Source of the DNA: Ignavibacteriales bacterium
GTDB taxonomy: Bacteria > Bacteroidota > Ignavibacteria > UBA10030 > SZUA-254
Length of the DNA: 47,605 nt
Assembly (NCBI GenBank): GCA_016218025.1
Contig: JACRFD010000068.1
Location: 1-47,605, forward strand
Reading direction: 5' to 3'
Positions 8,599-17,975 of the stretch are shown here, piece after piece. Both the position numbers and the translations under genes were made by a program. Every line of letters begins with the position of its first letter. Within the stretch, counting starts at the first letter, position 1. The notes under the pieces are model-generated. The model saw only the letters and a list, made by a program, of their open reading frames with translations, was not told the DNA's origin and searched no databases.

Positions 8599-11355
8599 TT
8601 ATTTAAGCAAAGTCATCTTCCGAACACCGGTGAACGATTTAACGTTTGTTAAGTTATCAGGTGAGGTTGCGATTTCCACATTTATTTTATAGATGTAAAT
8701 TCCGCTGGGCAGATTTTGACTGTTAAATTCCACATTCCGATACCCTGCTTCCATCGAAACCTGATCGAGCAATGATGCAACTTCCTGTCCGAGCAGATTG
8801 AAAACCTTCAACGTTACAACAGATGCCTGCGGTAATGCGAATGAAATTTTTGTCACCGGGTTGAAAGGATTCGGATAATTCTGCTCGAGCACAAATTCTT
8901 TCGGAATTTGATTTCCTATCGATAACTTTATCGCTAACTTTGAATCTGGATTTTCAATCCGGAATGATTCGCCTGAGTTCATCGAAATCTCTCTGCCATC
9001 TACTTTCAAAATATTTCCTTTTGAACCGGATTTCAATTCCCATGAAATCATCACCGGATATTTTGCAGAAGAAATTTGTATCGGTAAAACCGATCCGTCG
9101 ATTTCCGCAAATCTGTTAGATGCAAATCTCACATCGAACGATCCTGCAGGCGGAAGCGGCGGCATCTCGAACATAGAAACAGAATTGTTCACTGAGGTTG
9201 ATGAATTTCCGAAATACAATGTTTGGGTTTTTCCCTCTGAGTCGGTGATGAAAAGTTTGTTAAGATCTTTTAAAGTTTCCATAGCTGAAACCGATTTCGA
9301 TGCAAGTCCCCTACCTATAAATTCAATACGTCCTGCTTGATCTGCTTTGATCCAATAGGCTTTACCGGGTCTTAAAGAATCTGCATTCGTGTAACTCTGA
9401 TCATACGCGAAGAACATGGAACTGAGTGTTGTTCCAACCGGAGTTACTGAATCGAGAGAAATTGTTTTAGAAATTGCACCAATCAAATTCCACCCCGACA
9501 CAACAGGGACTGAATTGACATCGATTAAAGAACCTGAAAGAGTAAACGTTTCGGCGTTGTCTAATTTTATCCAGTACCCTACACCGCTTTGCAAAGTTGT
9601 ACTAACTTTATATGAGCCGCCTTCATATCTGTATGCATTAGTCTTAGCAGAAGGGAACAATGCCAGCATAGTATCGTTGCAAACATTAACAGGAAGCGAA
9701 ATCATATTCCACTTCGAGTTTAAACTAACTGAAATATCAGTTGGATCCACCGCCAGTCCCTCTGCTGTCAGTGTGTCTGGGCTATCCGGACCATCGTGAT
9801 AGAATAAAATATTTGTGTTTTTAAGTCCGAGAGATCCCGGAGTAAAACGGAAATAAAATGTTTGAGTTGCAGAAGCGGGAATTGTAATAGGTGCACCCGG
9901 AGATGTTTCAAATTCTGCTGAATCAACTTCGGTATGCGATCTAATTGTAATATCGCCTGTTCCGCTATTGGTAATGGTAATACTGTCTTTCTTCACAGCG
10001 CATAACAGCACATTGCCGAAAGAGATATTTTTTAAGGATGGAGAAAATCCGCCGACAGTTCCGTCTAATGGATTCAATCCGCCGTTAGTGTCTGCAAGAG
10101 CAGTATAGAAACAATCGGTGCTGTTTGCATTCAATGTAATAAAAGAAGGTCTGATTGAATCGGGAGTTATTGATCGGGGCAATAACGATCTGGTTAGATT
10201 TGTTTTGTGTGAATCAAGTTCTGCTATACCATTCCAATTGAGCCGTTCATCTTTAGAATATGCAACTCGAAGATCATAGTTCCCGCCGCGTATCCCATCA
10301 TCTAAACCATAACTTAAATTCATTTTGGCAACTTCCATGGTTGGGGCGCCAGCTCCCACATTATGATATGAAACTTTGAAATACCGTACTTTTGAAATCT
10401 TATCAATATTGCCGTTTAAGGTGCTTGAACCGGTGTTCGCGTCGGCATGTATAACACGAACAATTATATGATGACCCGCTCCTGTCCCCGGAGTTGTTGT
10501 ATAAACTTTTACAGGACGATATCCGAATTCATCTCCAATATAAAACGGTTTAGATCCGCCCTTTGAATCTGTAATACCTCTTCCCATAGCACCGAGGACA
10601 TAACTTGAATCAGATCCCGGTCTCATAAGAGTATCGGTTCTTGTAAGATGGACAAAAGCAAAATCACCTGTTTGAACTATACCTCGCTTAAAAGTCAGAT
10701 ACGGCTGGCCGTTCGGTTGGCTGGAACTTCCGCCATTAATATATAAATTATTACCCAGTACAACTCTTCCTGTACCTGTTTTATTAATAGTGATTGCATT
10801 GAAATCGTTATTCGTTGTTGTATATGTGCCATTAATTGTCACTGTGTTGTTGGCTGAACCCTCGAAGAAAACATGTATGGAACCTAACGTGCTAACTGAT
10901 GGAACTGTGCTGGCAGTTCCGGTTCGCATGTCGAAGACAGAACCGTTATGGAGAATATTTCCATAAATGTGCAGTTCATGAATTAGATCGAGTGGGGCAA
11001 GAGCACCTGTATCGCGGTTCTGCACTTTAAATGCTCCTCCGCCTGAAACATTCAAATCACCAAAAATTGTAAGACCAGTAATTATTCGCCGAGAAGTCCG
11101 AAACATGGCATTTGCGCCAACAGTAAGATTCATTAAAGTCGCATTAGAATCTTTGGGGATGTTAAAAGTAACCGTATCATTGTCTGCAATAATAACATTA
11201 TCGCCGGCATTCGGTTTTATCCCAAGCTCCCATGTTGAGTCGGCATCCCAATACCCCTTTAATCCGGAAGATCGGATATCCCCGGCTGCACCAATACTGA
11301 CGTTTGCGAATATCAGCACAAGCACAAAGATTGAATTGAATAGAATTGGTTTCAT
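8599..11355 (-). CDS. T9SS-secreted modular protein, last gene of the uronate operon
   Basis: About 918 residues with the start placed at 11355. The frame is open further upstream to 11421, but the ATG at 11355 has an AAGGAG site (11362-11367) and is followed directly by a signal peptide (MKPILFNSIFVLVLIFANVS). The first half is the beta-rich module shared with the giant protein at 1-8319 and the protein at 24939-26516 (landmarks INKTGTGRVVLGNN, VLGAMGRG, YGLDDGIRGGN). Next come an ASPM/choice-of-anchor-D-like domain (ISFGNVLL, SGTGDITI) and two WN-type segments (KWNMISLPV, GWNLIGAI). The C-terminus is a canonical type A sorting domain (NYPNPFNPVTKISF, then GVRKMTLLK), so it is exported by T9SS and probably surface-anchored. 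No catalytic residues were recognised; it may bind or present the polysaccharide. Confidence 0.85.
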   Translation of the reverse strand: MKPILFNSIFVLVLIFANVSIGAAGDIRSSGLKGYWDADSTWELGIKPNAGDNVIIADNDTVTFNIPKDSNATLMNLTVGANAMFRTSRRIITGLTIFGDLNVSGGGAFKVQNRDTGALAPLDLIHELHIYGNILHNGSVFDMRTGTASTVPSVSTLGSIHVFFEGSANNTVTINGTYTTTNNDFNAITINKTGTGRVVLGNNLYINGGSSSQPNGQPYLTFKRGIVQTGDFAFVHLTRTDTLMRPGSDSSYVLGAMGRGITDSKGGSKPFYIGDEFGYRPVKVYTTTPGTGAGHHIIVRVIHADANTGSSTLNGNIDKISKVRYFKVSYHNVGAGAPTMEVAKMNLSYGLDDGIRGGNYDLRVAYSKDERLNWNGIAELDSHKTNLTRSLLPRSITPDSIRPSFITLNANSTDCFYTALADTNGGLNPLDGTVGGFSPSLKNISFGNVLLCAVKKDSITITNSGTGDITIRSHTEVDSAEFETSPGAPITIPASATQTFYFRFTPGSLGLKNTNILFYHDGPDSPDTLTAEGLAVDPTDISVSLNSKWNMISLPVNVCNDTMLALFPSAKTNAYRYEGGSYKVSTTLQSGVGYWIKLDNAETFTLSGSLIDVNSVPVVSGWNLIGAISKTISLDSVTPVGTTLSSMFFAYDQSYTNADSLRPGKAYWIKADQAGRIEFIGRGLASKSVSAMETLKDLNKLFITDSEGKTQTLYFGNSSTSVNNSVSMFEMPPLPPAGSFDVRFASNRFAEIDGSVLPIQISSAKYPVMISWELKSGSKGNILKVDGREISMNSGESFRIENPDSKLAIKLSIGNQIPKEFVLEQNYPNPFNPVTKISFALPQASVVTLKVFNLLGQEVASLLDQVSMEAGYRNVEFNSQNLPSGIYIYKINVEIATSPDNLTNVKSFTGVRKMTLLK

Positions 11356-11361
11356 AAACAA

Positions 11362-11367
11362 CTCCTT
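11362..11367 (-). promoter_or_regulatory. Ribosome binding site deciding the start at 11355
   Basis: AAGGAG on the minus strand lies 6 nt before the ATG at 11355. This argues against the earlier in-frame ATG at 11421, which overlaps the upstream kduD stop and would put 22 residues ahead of the signal peptide. Confidence 0.8.
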
Positions 11368-11430
11368 TGAGTTAAGTTTGTTGAATGGATTAGTAATATT
11401 TTCTATGATGTTGTGTTTCATGTTTTAAAT

Positions 11431-12183
11431 TTATCTCGCCATCCATCCGCCATCCACTAACAGTACATGACCGTTAATGTAATCGGAAGCAGATGAAGCT
11501 AAAAATATTGCCGCGCCTTTTAAATCGTCGGGTGTTCCCCAGCGTCCGGCTGGGATTCTATCGGAAATCGATTTTGTGCGTTCAGGATCTTTTCGAAGAT
11601 TCGCCGTATTATTCGTAATCATGTAACCCGGGGCAATGGCATTGATGTTAAGTCCGTATTGAGCCCACTCGTTCGCAAGCGCCTTCGTAATTTGCGCGAC
11701 CGCGCCTTTGCTTGCAGAATATGACGGAACAGTTATACCGCCTGAAAAACTTAGCAACGAGGCAATATTTATTATTTTGCCTGACTTACGTTTCATCATA
11801 TCGCGCGCGACTGCTTGACTGAGGAAGAACACTGTTTTTGAATTCAGAGCCATCACATCGTCCCAGTCTTTTTCGGTGAAATCTATTGCCGGTGTTCTTC
11901 TGATTATCCCGGCATTATTGATAAGAATATCAATCTTTCCAAAAGTTTCTAGAGTTTTTTTTACCAGATCGTTTATCGCATCCATCCGCGACAGATCAGC
12001 AATAACCGTTAAAGATTTCCTTCCAAGCGCTTTAATTTTTTCTGCGGTTTCTTTTGAATCGACAATATCAACCAAAACCAAATCGGCGCCGGCTTCGGCT
12101 AAACCGAGCGACATTCCCTGACCAAGCCCCGTGCTTGATCCGGTTACGATGGCGACTTTACTTGTTAAATCAAATATTTCCAT
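11431..12183 (-). CDS. kduD: KduD-like 2-dehydro-3-deoxy-D-gluconate 5-dehydrogenase (SDR family)
   Basis: A 250-residue classical short-chain dehydrogenase. Visible motifs are the nucleotide-binding TGSSTGLG (14-21), NNAG (89-92), catalytic Ser142 and YxxxK (Tyr155, Lys159), and the C-terminal INGHVLLVDGGW. The NNAGIIRR segment is typical of KduD. KduD interconverts 2,5-diketo-3-deoxygluconate, made by KduI, and 2-keto-3-deoxygluconate (KDG) with NAD(H) in the cytoplasm. It is 17 nt downstream of the hexuronate-type transporter, in the same transcription unit as kduI and the KDG kinase, which supports the assignment over a generic SDR. A second, distinct SDR lies at 16065-16817. No strong ribosome site is visible before the ATG. 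Confidence 0.85.
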   Translation of the reverse strand: MEIFDLTSKVAIVTGSSTGLGQGMSLGLAEAGADLVLVDIVDSKETAEKIKALGRKSLTVIADLSRMDAINDLVKKTLETFGKIDILINNAGIIRRTPAIDFTEKDWDDVMALNSKTVFFLSQAVARDMMKRKSGKIINIASLLSFSGGITVPSYSASKGAVAQITKALANEWAQYGLNINAIAPGYMITNNTANLRKDPERTKSISDRIPAGRWGTPDDLKGAAIFLASSASDYINGHVLLVDGGWMAR

Positions 12184-12200
12184 AAAACAGATTCTATTTT

Positions 12201-13484
12201 TTATTTTGAAATTTCTTTTAATTCAATTCGTTCAATTGTTCCCGCGAACATATAAATTGCGGCAACACCGAGCGGTACCAATAACGCACCCATTATAAAG
12301 AACGGAGCCCAGCTTACTTTTGTTAATGTTGGCACTAACCACATTGTAATCAACACACCGAATACCGCCGCTGTCCCGCCAAGTCCGGCAAGCGACCCGA
12401 CAGATTTGCCCGTAAGAAAATCGCTCGGCAGCGTTTGGATATTATTGATGGAAACCTGAAAACCGAAAAGGATTACCGCGATCAGTAACACTGCCGAAAT
12501 CGGCGTGCTGGCGAAAGCAGTTAAAATTAATGCGGGCAGACAAATCACGTTACCAATAACAATTGCGGTTTTCCTCGACTTGCTAACAGTCCAACCTTTT
12601 TTAATAAGAAATCCGGAAAACCATCCGCCTGAAATACTTCCTGCCGCCGCGCCAACATACGGAACCCACGCGAAAAGTCCGATCTGTTTTACATCGAATT
12701 TAAATTGTTCGTTGAGATAAATTGGAAGCCAGCTTACAAACATCCACCATATCGGATCAAGAAAGAATCTGCCAACGATAACTGAATATGTTTGCTTGTA
12801 GCGTAAAAGCTCGCGCCACTTTAATCTTCTCTCCGTATCACCGGAATTATCAGATTTTGTTTTCTGACCTGAAAGAATAAATTCTTTCTCTTCTTCCGTA
12901 ATCCACGGATGAGTTTTCGGTAAACCTTTATTGATAATGAGCCATGGAATTAGCCACAATAAACTAAAGGTGGCAATCACCGGGAATGTCGCTCTCCATC
13001 CAAGATATGTATAGAGAAAAGCGATAAGAGGCGCTGAAATAATGGCTCCAACCGATGCGCCGCCATTGAATAATCCCTGAGCCAGCGCCCTTTCTTTAAT
13101 CGGATGCCATTCAGCATTTGATTTTGCCGCGCCGGGCCAGTTGCCTGCTTCACCAAAACCAAGAGTCGCTCTTAAAAATCCGAACGATGCCAAGCCGCGC
13201 GAAAGTCCGTGCAGAGCAGATGAGACCGACCAGATTGCAATCGAAATAACAAAGCCCATTCTTGTGCCGAGCCAATCGTACATTTTACCCGAAACACTTT
13301 GACTGATGGCGTAGGCAACCATGAAGAATGTTACAATCAGCGTGTAATGATCTTTCGATAAACCTAAATCCTGAGAAATCGAGGGCCACATAATACCAAG
13401 AGCGTTCCGGTCGATATAATTAATGACCGTAACCATCGAAATTAAACCGATTATCCACCACCGAAGTCCTTTTACTTTCTTCAT
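12201..13484 (-). CDS. MFS transporter, hexuronate (ExuT-like) anion:cation symporter family
   Basis: 427 residues with about 12 hydrophobic segments. The first contains INYIDRNALGIMWP, a signature of the anion:cation symporter group (ExuT, GudP). The loop GKMYDWLGTRMG corresponds to the MFS loop 2-3 motif. FGEAGNWPGAAK is also typical of the hexuronate branch. Here it would import unsaturated uronate monomers or their keto forms, or hexuronates, across the inner membrane by cation symport. The cupin upstream ends 8 nt away and its end supplies the AAGGA ribosome site of this gene, so the two are coupled. The exact substrate cannot be read from sequence; DEH/DKI is the context-based guess. 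Confidence 0.85.
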   Translation of the reverse strand: MKKVKGLRWWIIGLISMVTVINYIDRNALGIMWPSISQDLGLSKDHYTLIVTFFMVAYAISQSVSGKMYDWLGTRMGFVISIAIWSVSSALHGLSRGLASFGFLRATLGFGEAGNWPGAAKSNAEWHPIKERALAQGLFNGGASVGAIISAPLIAFLYTYLGWRATFPVIATFSLLWLIPWLIINKGLPKTHPWITEEEKEFILSGQKTKSDNSGDTERRLKWRELLRYKQTYSVIVGRFFLDPIWWMFVSWLPIYLNEQFKFDVKQIGLFAWVPYVGAAAGSISGGWFSGFLIKKGWTVSKSRKTAIVIGNVICLPALILTAFASTPISAVLLIAVILFGFQVSINNIQTLPSDFLTGKSVGSLAGLGGTAAVFGVLITMWLVPTLTKVSWAPFFIMGALLVPLGVAAIYMFAGTIERIELKEISK

Positions 13485-13492
13485 GATACTTA

Positions 13493-13843
13493 TTATCCTT
13501 TTGGTTTAAGAAAATCTTCGCGTACCGGAGTGAATACATCTGTTAATTTGCTGTCTTCAAGGGCAACAACACCATGTTCAATATTCGGAGGAATAAAGTA
13601 ACAATCGCCGGCACCAAGTTTCTTTTTCTCAGTTCCTATTTGAACTTCGAATGAGCCGGATTCAATATAAGTTACCTGTGTATGTGGATGTTTGTGTAAA
13701 TATCCGATCGATCCCTTTTTAAATTCAACATAAACCATCATCAGGTTAGGATCATATCCGAGAATTCTGCGGCGAACACCATCGCCAACGACTTCCCATG
13801 CTATTGATTTACCTTCTATGAATAATTCCGAATTTGTTTTCAT
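13493..13843 (-). CDS. kdgF: KdgF-type cupin, unsaturated uronate ring-opening enzyme
   Basis: 116 residues from the ATG at 13843. An upstream in-frame ATG at 13891 would overlap the end of the PL17 gene and is less likely. It is a single cupin with the metal-binding cluster YLHKHPHTQ (His50, His52, His54, Gln56) and a second ligand in PPNIEHGV (His90). This arrangement and the length match KdgF, which in pectin and alginate degraders converts 4,5-unsaturated monouronates to the linear keto-aldehyde (DKI/DEH). It sits between the PL17 lyase that would release such monomers and the uronate carrier. A generic small cupin is the alternative, but the C-terminal FTPVREDFL also fits KdgF. Confidence 0.85.
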   Translation of the reverse strand: MKTNSELFIEGKSIAWEVVGDGVRRRILGYDPNLMMVYVEFKKGSIGYLHKHPHTQVTYIESGSFEVQIGTEKKKLGAGDCYFIPPNIEHGVVALEDSKLTDVFTPVREDFLKPKG

Positions 13844-13857
13844 AAGATTCTTTCTTG

Positions 13858-16059
13858 TTAATGTTTTTGAATTGAAAAATTTCCCGTCCATTTATATATT
13901 TTTCCGTTTACAGAAACTTCGTGATTCTTAGTATCCAATGCAGGTCCGTTATTTATCATTATTGTCCAACACAAAGAATCTTTGCCTTTGATCTCAACAA
14001 TTGTCGCTTCGTCTGTTGACGATACAACATTCACTTCATTCACAATTCCTGTTGCTCCGTCCGACCGTTCAGCCACCGGTTCAAAATATCCGTGCGGTTC
14101 AAGAAAAGATGCATAAACGTGCGACCGGGCATTAGTTCTGAGTATGACCGCGGGTTCACGTCTGAGATTGTATTCAGGATCGGATGCGCCGATGCGGGTA
14201 AAGAAAACTTTCGTTGTTGAATCGGCAGAAGTTGTTATGGAATAATATCTCTGTCCGTTCAGCCATGTAAATTGGGCAGAGCCGTCAGCATTACCCTCAG
14301 CTTCCTTCCATAGATATTGATAGCCATTTGCTTCACCGAATGGCTTTTGCTCTTTATCGAATCCATTATATTTTAAATTTGTATGTATGAATTGTCCCAT
14401 ATAATAGAACGGCAGATCGTACTGATGTTGTTGATCGGATGTAACTCTAAAAATATCTATCACAACAGGTTCGGAAAATTTCTGATCTTTCACTACTGCA
14501 ATTGTCCTTTGCATTTGTACACCGGGATAAGTATTCGAAGCTTTTCCGCTCATCACTTGCAAATTCGGATCCGACGTTGAAAAGAAATGTCTTTCTCCCG
14601 GGTTCTTTTCCGCAATTGATAATTTCCCTTCGAATTGTGATCTTTCATCGACCGTTATAGTATTATGCGAGATGGTTTGTTTTGCCCATGTATTATTTTC
14701 TTTCATATAACGACCGCCGAATTTCGGTTCAATGTTAATGAATCTAACCGAACCGTAATCCTGCAATAATTCCCTGCCCTGATTATAATAGATGAAATTC
14801 AAACGGTCGAAATGACCATGCCCCATACCCTGCGCCGGATATTTCAACAAAGCCAATGTCTGATCAGAAACGGGACCTGATCTGAGTATACCGACCGCAC
14901 CTTCATCTCCGTTAGCGCCGTCTGTCAGTTCAACACTTTTCCATTCGAACATCGGGGGATTCGGGAATGTCGTAAGATCGCGGGCAACTGCCAATCCGGC
15001 ACCATTGAGTAACACGGCGTTTTGTTCTTTAGCAATGCTTAACAGAGTATGATCCGCGCCGTATTGCCGGTAGGTAATATCGAGAGCAGTAACCATTTCA
15101 TTGGCTGTGAATCTCATATCTTTTAACGCATCATTGAACGGAATAAACCGACCATCTGTATATGTCAATTGCATTGCCGAGTAAAATGCTTTCTTCAATA
15201 TTTGATTTCTGTATTCAAATATTCTCAACTCCGGTTGATTGTTTTCTATGGCTTGCGCAAAAAGAACAAAAGGCAGAATGGCATATCTGATATAATACGC
15301 ACCTTCGGTATAATACCCATCTGGCGAAAACAATAAATCTAATTGTTTAAGGAATCCGCCGTTACCATCTTTCTTCGTTCCATACAAAGCTTTTTCAACC
15401 AAATCTTTATCGTGCAAAGCATATCCGAGCATGCCTACAGCGGTGACAGTCCACGTACCGTGATTATGAATGCGATTAAATTCAGGCGCATGTTCTTCTG
15501 TAAAAAACTTCGCCATCGGACGCAGAACTGATTTTTCAATCTTATCGCGTTCTTTCTGTGAAAGATATTCATAGATGCAATCGTATGCCTGAGAAGTATG
15601 AACCAGCCACACAGTTTCGTTCAATGTTTGCCAGAATAATCGCCCCACCGATTCACCTGCAGCCATCGGATGGTTTTTGAGTGTTGGATACAGATCGGCA
15701 TACTTCATAAGCATATCACGAATGAATTTAGCATACCGTTCGTCCTTCGTTACTGAGTAGAGAACTCCTGCTAAATACATTTCGTTATAATTTTTCTTAT
15801 GCTTTTCGTGAGTATATCCACCTGCATCTTTTGGAATTGGAACATCAATCGGATTTTTAAGTGCGGTTTCGATTTTATCTTTCGCCTGATTGACCGACAA
15901 ATCAAATAAAGGATATTTACCCAATCCTTCTTTTATCAAATTAACATCGCCTGCTGTTAAAATAAGACGAGGATGCTCTGCCTGAGCAAATGATATTTGC
16001 ACGCAGGTACAGAAGAAGAAAAGTAAAAATAAATCTGTCAATAAAATTATTTTTTTCAT
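13858..16059 (-). CDS. PL17-type oligoalginate lyase (heparinase II/III-like fold)
   Basis: 733 residues, the usual PL17 length. There is a signal peptide (residues 1-25), an alpha/alpha-toroid N-terminal domain and a heparinase II/III-like beta-sandwich C-terminal domain. Candidate catalytic residues line up with those of the characterised Alg17c: Asn199-His200 in RIHNHGTW, Tyr256 in YYTEGAYYIRYA, His414 in MGHGHFDR and Tyr451 in FGGRYMKENN; SHNTITVDERSQ follows at 464. PL17 enzymes are exolytic and release unsaturated monomer (leading to DEH) from alginate oligosaccharides by beta-elimination, probably in the periplasm. The SDR that would reduce DEH lies 5 nt upstream and KdgF 14 nt downstream. 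Specificity for alginate is family knowledge; activity on another uronan is possible. Confidence 0.85.
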   Translation of the reverse strand: MKKIILLTDLFLLFFFCTCVQISFAQAEHPRLILTAGDVNLIKEGLGKYPLFDLSVNQAKDKIETALKNPIDVPIPKDAGGYTHEKHKKNYNEMYLAGVLYSVTKDERYAKFIRDMLMKYADLYPTLKNHPMAAGESVGRLFWQTLNETVWLVHTSQAYDCIYEYLSQKERDKIEKSVLRPMAKFFTEEHAPEFNRIHNHGTWTVTAVGMLGYALHDKDLVEKALYGTKKDGNGGFLKQLDLLFSPDGYYTEGAYYIRYAILPFVLFAQAIENNQPELRIFEYRNQILKKAFYSAMQLTYTDGRFIPFNDALKDMRFTANEMVTALDITYRQYGADHTLLSIAKEQNAVLLNGAGLAVARDLTTFPNPPMFEWKSVELTDGANGDEGAVGILRSGPVSDQTLALLKYPAQGMGHGHFDRLNFIYYNQGRELLQDYGSVRFINIEPKFGGRYMKENNTWAKQTISHNTITVDERSQFEGKLSIAEKNPGERHFFSTSDPNLQVMSGKASNTYPGVQMQRTIAVVKDQKFSEPVVIDIFRVTSDQQHQYDLPFYYMGQFIHTNLKYNGFDKEQKPFGEANGYQYLWKEAEGNADGSAQFTWLNGQRYYSITTSADSTTKVFFTRIGASDPEYNLRREPAVILRTNARSHVYASFLEPHGYFEPVAERSDGATGIVNEVNVVSSTDEATIVEIKGKDSLCWTIMINNGPALDTKNHEVSVNGKIYKWTGNFSIQKH

Positions 16060-16064
16060 AAAGA

Positions 16065-16817
16065 TTAAGAGAAATATGTTCCGCCGTTAATATCAATAGA
16101 AGCACCATTAATGAATGAAGAATCATCGGAGATGAGATAAGCCGTCAATTCTGCAACTTCATGCGCCTCGCCTTCACGTCCTAAGGGTGTAGCTGCTGCG
16201 ACACGCTGTCGTACTTCCGGTTTGGTGAACGTGTTATGAAAAGTTGTATTAATCATTCCGGGAGAAATTGAATTGACCCTGATTTTTCTGGGACCCAATT
16301 CTTTTGCCAATCCGCGCGTGAATGTCATCACTCCGCCTTTTGCCGAAGAATAAGCAATCGCACCCGGACCGCCGCCGTCACGAGCTGCCTGTGAAGCGAA
16401 ATTTACAACCGCACCACCGTCTGCCATATGAGGAAGAACGGCTTTCGTTACAAGAAAAACACTTTTCAGATTAAGAGTAATCACAAAGTCCCAGAATGCT
16501 TCATCCATCTCATCTATTTTTTTTCTTCCAACAAGTCCGCCTGCAATATTGACAAGGATATGAATAGTTTTTCCGAACTCTTTCTGAGTCTGTTCAACAA
16601 GCTTTTGAATATCGGATGGCTTTGTCATATCGCCCTGAACTGCGACCGCTTTTCCGCCGGCCGATTGAATTGTCTGAACCGTTTCTTTGGCATCGTCAGG
16701 ATTATCATAATAGTTTAACGCAACAGAAGCGCCGAGGGATGCAAGTTTGATTGACACGGCTCTTCCAATATCGCGGGCGCCGCCTGTAACTATTGCCACT
16801 TTATTCTTAAGATTCAT
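16065..16817 (-). CDS. SDR-family oxidoreductase, probable DEH reductase of alginate catabolism
   Basis: 250 residues with Rossmann motif TGGARDIG (11-18), NIAG (90-93), catalytic Ser142, Tyr156 and Lys160, and the usual C-terminal INGASIDINGGTY. General annotation would be FabG-like, but it lies directly upstream of the PL17 lyase and next to the KDG kinase. SDR-type reductases in such positions reduce 4-deoxy-L-erythro-5-hexoseulose uronate (DEH) to KDG with NAD(P)H. An AAGGA site precedes the ATG. It differs clearly from the KduD-like SDR at 11431-12183 (no AGIIRR motif, different loops), so the operon holds two non-redundant SDRs. The DEH assignment rests on context. Confidence 0.7.
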   Translation of the reverse strand: MNLKNKVAIVTGGARDIGRAVSIKLASLGASVALNYYDNPDDAKETVQTIQSAGGKAVAVQGDMTKPSDIQKLVEQTQKEFGKTIHILVNIAGGLVGRKKIDEMDEAFWDFVITLNLKSVFLVTKAVLPHMADGGAVVNFASQAARDGGGPGAIAYSSAKGGVMTFTRGLAKELGPRKIRVNSISPGMINTTFHNTFTKPEVRQRVAAATPLGREGEAHEVAELTAYLISDDSSFINGASIDINGGTYFS

Positions 16818-16855
16818 TTATAATTTCCTTTTATAATTTCAAGAGATTTAATTTT

Positions 16856-17941
16856 CTACCTTTTAATTCTTGCACAACCGCCGTTCATTACATGTTTTAT
16901 TTCTTCCATTGTAACCATACTTGTATCGCCGCGCGTGCTTTGAAGTAACGCTCCATGAGCCGCGCCCATTTCGACACATTCTTGCGGTGTCATGCCGTGC
17001 ATCAATCCGTAAATAAAACCGCTGCAAAATCCGTCGCCGCCGCCAACTCGATCTTCAATTTCCAGATTGTTGTATTTCTTCGATTCATAAAACTTGCCGT
17101 CAATATACATGATTGCAGACCAGCTATTAACAAGCCCCGATTTTACCTCTCTTAGAGTTGTACCGACAATTTTTATGTGAGGATAAGTTTTAACAACTTT
17201 CTTCACCATATTTTTATATGCTTCAACGGGCAGATGGTTGAGATTTTCGTCAGTCCCTTCAACTTCAAATCCTAAAACTTTCTGAAAATCTTCTTCATTG
17301 CCGATGATGACATCGATAAATGGCATGAGCTTTTTAGTAACCGCGATCGCCTTTTTACTTGTCCACAATTTACTCCGGAAATTCAAGTCATAACTGACTA
17401 TTGTTCCGGATTGATGGGCAGCTTTGATCGCTTCAAGTGTTACTGCCGCACAAGAATCATTTAAGGCAGAGAAAATACCACCTGTATGAAACCAGCGGAC
17501 TTTACGATTCTTGAAAATTCTTTTCCAGTTCACTTCCCCCTGCTTCATATGCGACACCGCTGTATGACCGCGATCGTACATTGATACGCTTGCACGAACT
17601 CCGATTCCAACTTCTGTAAAATTTAAACCGATTCGGTCTGTTCGTCCTGCACCATCATAGGGCACCCATATCACTTCACTTATATCCATCCCGCTTGCAA
17701 GCGCATGGTTCTTAATAAAATGTCCAAGCGGGTTATCAACCAACCTGGAAATCCACCCTGTTCTCATGCCATAGCGTGCCAGCGCGTAAGAAACATTGTA
17801 CTCACCGCCACCGGCGTAAACCTCGAATATATTTGAAAATTCAATGCGTTGATGTCCGGGCGGACTCAAACGTATCATACATTCTCCGAGTGATAACAGA
17901 TCAAATTCTGTTTCAGATTCTTTTAAAATTTTCATTGCCAT
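16856..17941 (-). CDS. kdgK: PfkB-family sugar kinase, probable 2-keto-3-deoxygluconate kinase
   Basis: 361 residues of the ribokinase/PfkB fold. The N-terminal LLSLGECMIRLSPPG and GGGEYNVSYALAR (45-57) form the sugar-binding signature, and DRVGGGDGFCSGF (297-309) carries the anion hole and catalytic Asp303. KdgK phosphorylates KDG to KDPG with ATP in the cytoplasm. Both routes to KDG, the DEH-reductase-like SDR just downstream and KduI/KduD, are in the same operon. Two start codons lie two codons apart (17941 and 17935); the first is kept. No KDPG aldolase lies in the window, so the last step must be encoded elsewhere. Other PfkB sugar kinases cannot be excluded by sequence alone. Confidence 0.8.
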   Translation of the reverse strand: MAMKILKESETEFDLLSLGECMIRLSPPGHQRIEFSNIFEVYAGGGEYNVSYALARYGMRTGWISRLVDNPLGHFIKNHALASGMDISEVIWVPYDGAGRTDRIGLNFTEVGIGVRASVSMYDRGHTAVSHMKQGEVNWKRIFKNRKVRWFHTGGIFSALNDSCAAVTLEAIKAAHQSGTIVSYDLNFRSKLWTSKKAIAVTKKLMPFIDVIIGNEEDFQKVLGFEVEGTDENLNHLPVEAYKNMVKKVVKTYPHIKIVGTTLREVKSGLVNSWSAIMYIDGKFYESKKYNNLEIEDRVGGGDGFCSGFIYGLMHGMTPQECVEMGAAHGALLQSTRGDTSMVTMEEIKHVMNGGCARIKR

Positions 17942-17975
17942 TTATTTTTTCATCCCTATTATTAACGAGAAATTT

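Noticed and set aside
8599..11421. Longer form of the T9SS protein starting at 11421
   Set aside because: No ribosome site, and it would put 22 residues before a clear signal peptide; 11355 has AAGGAG.
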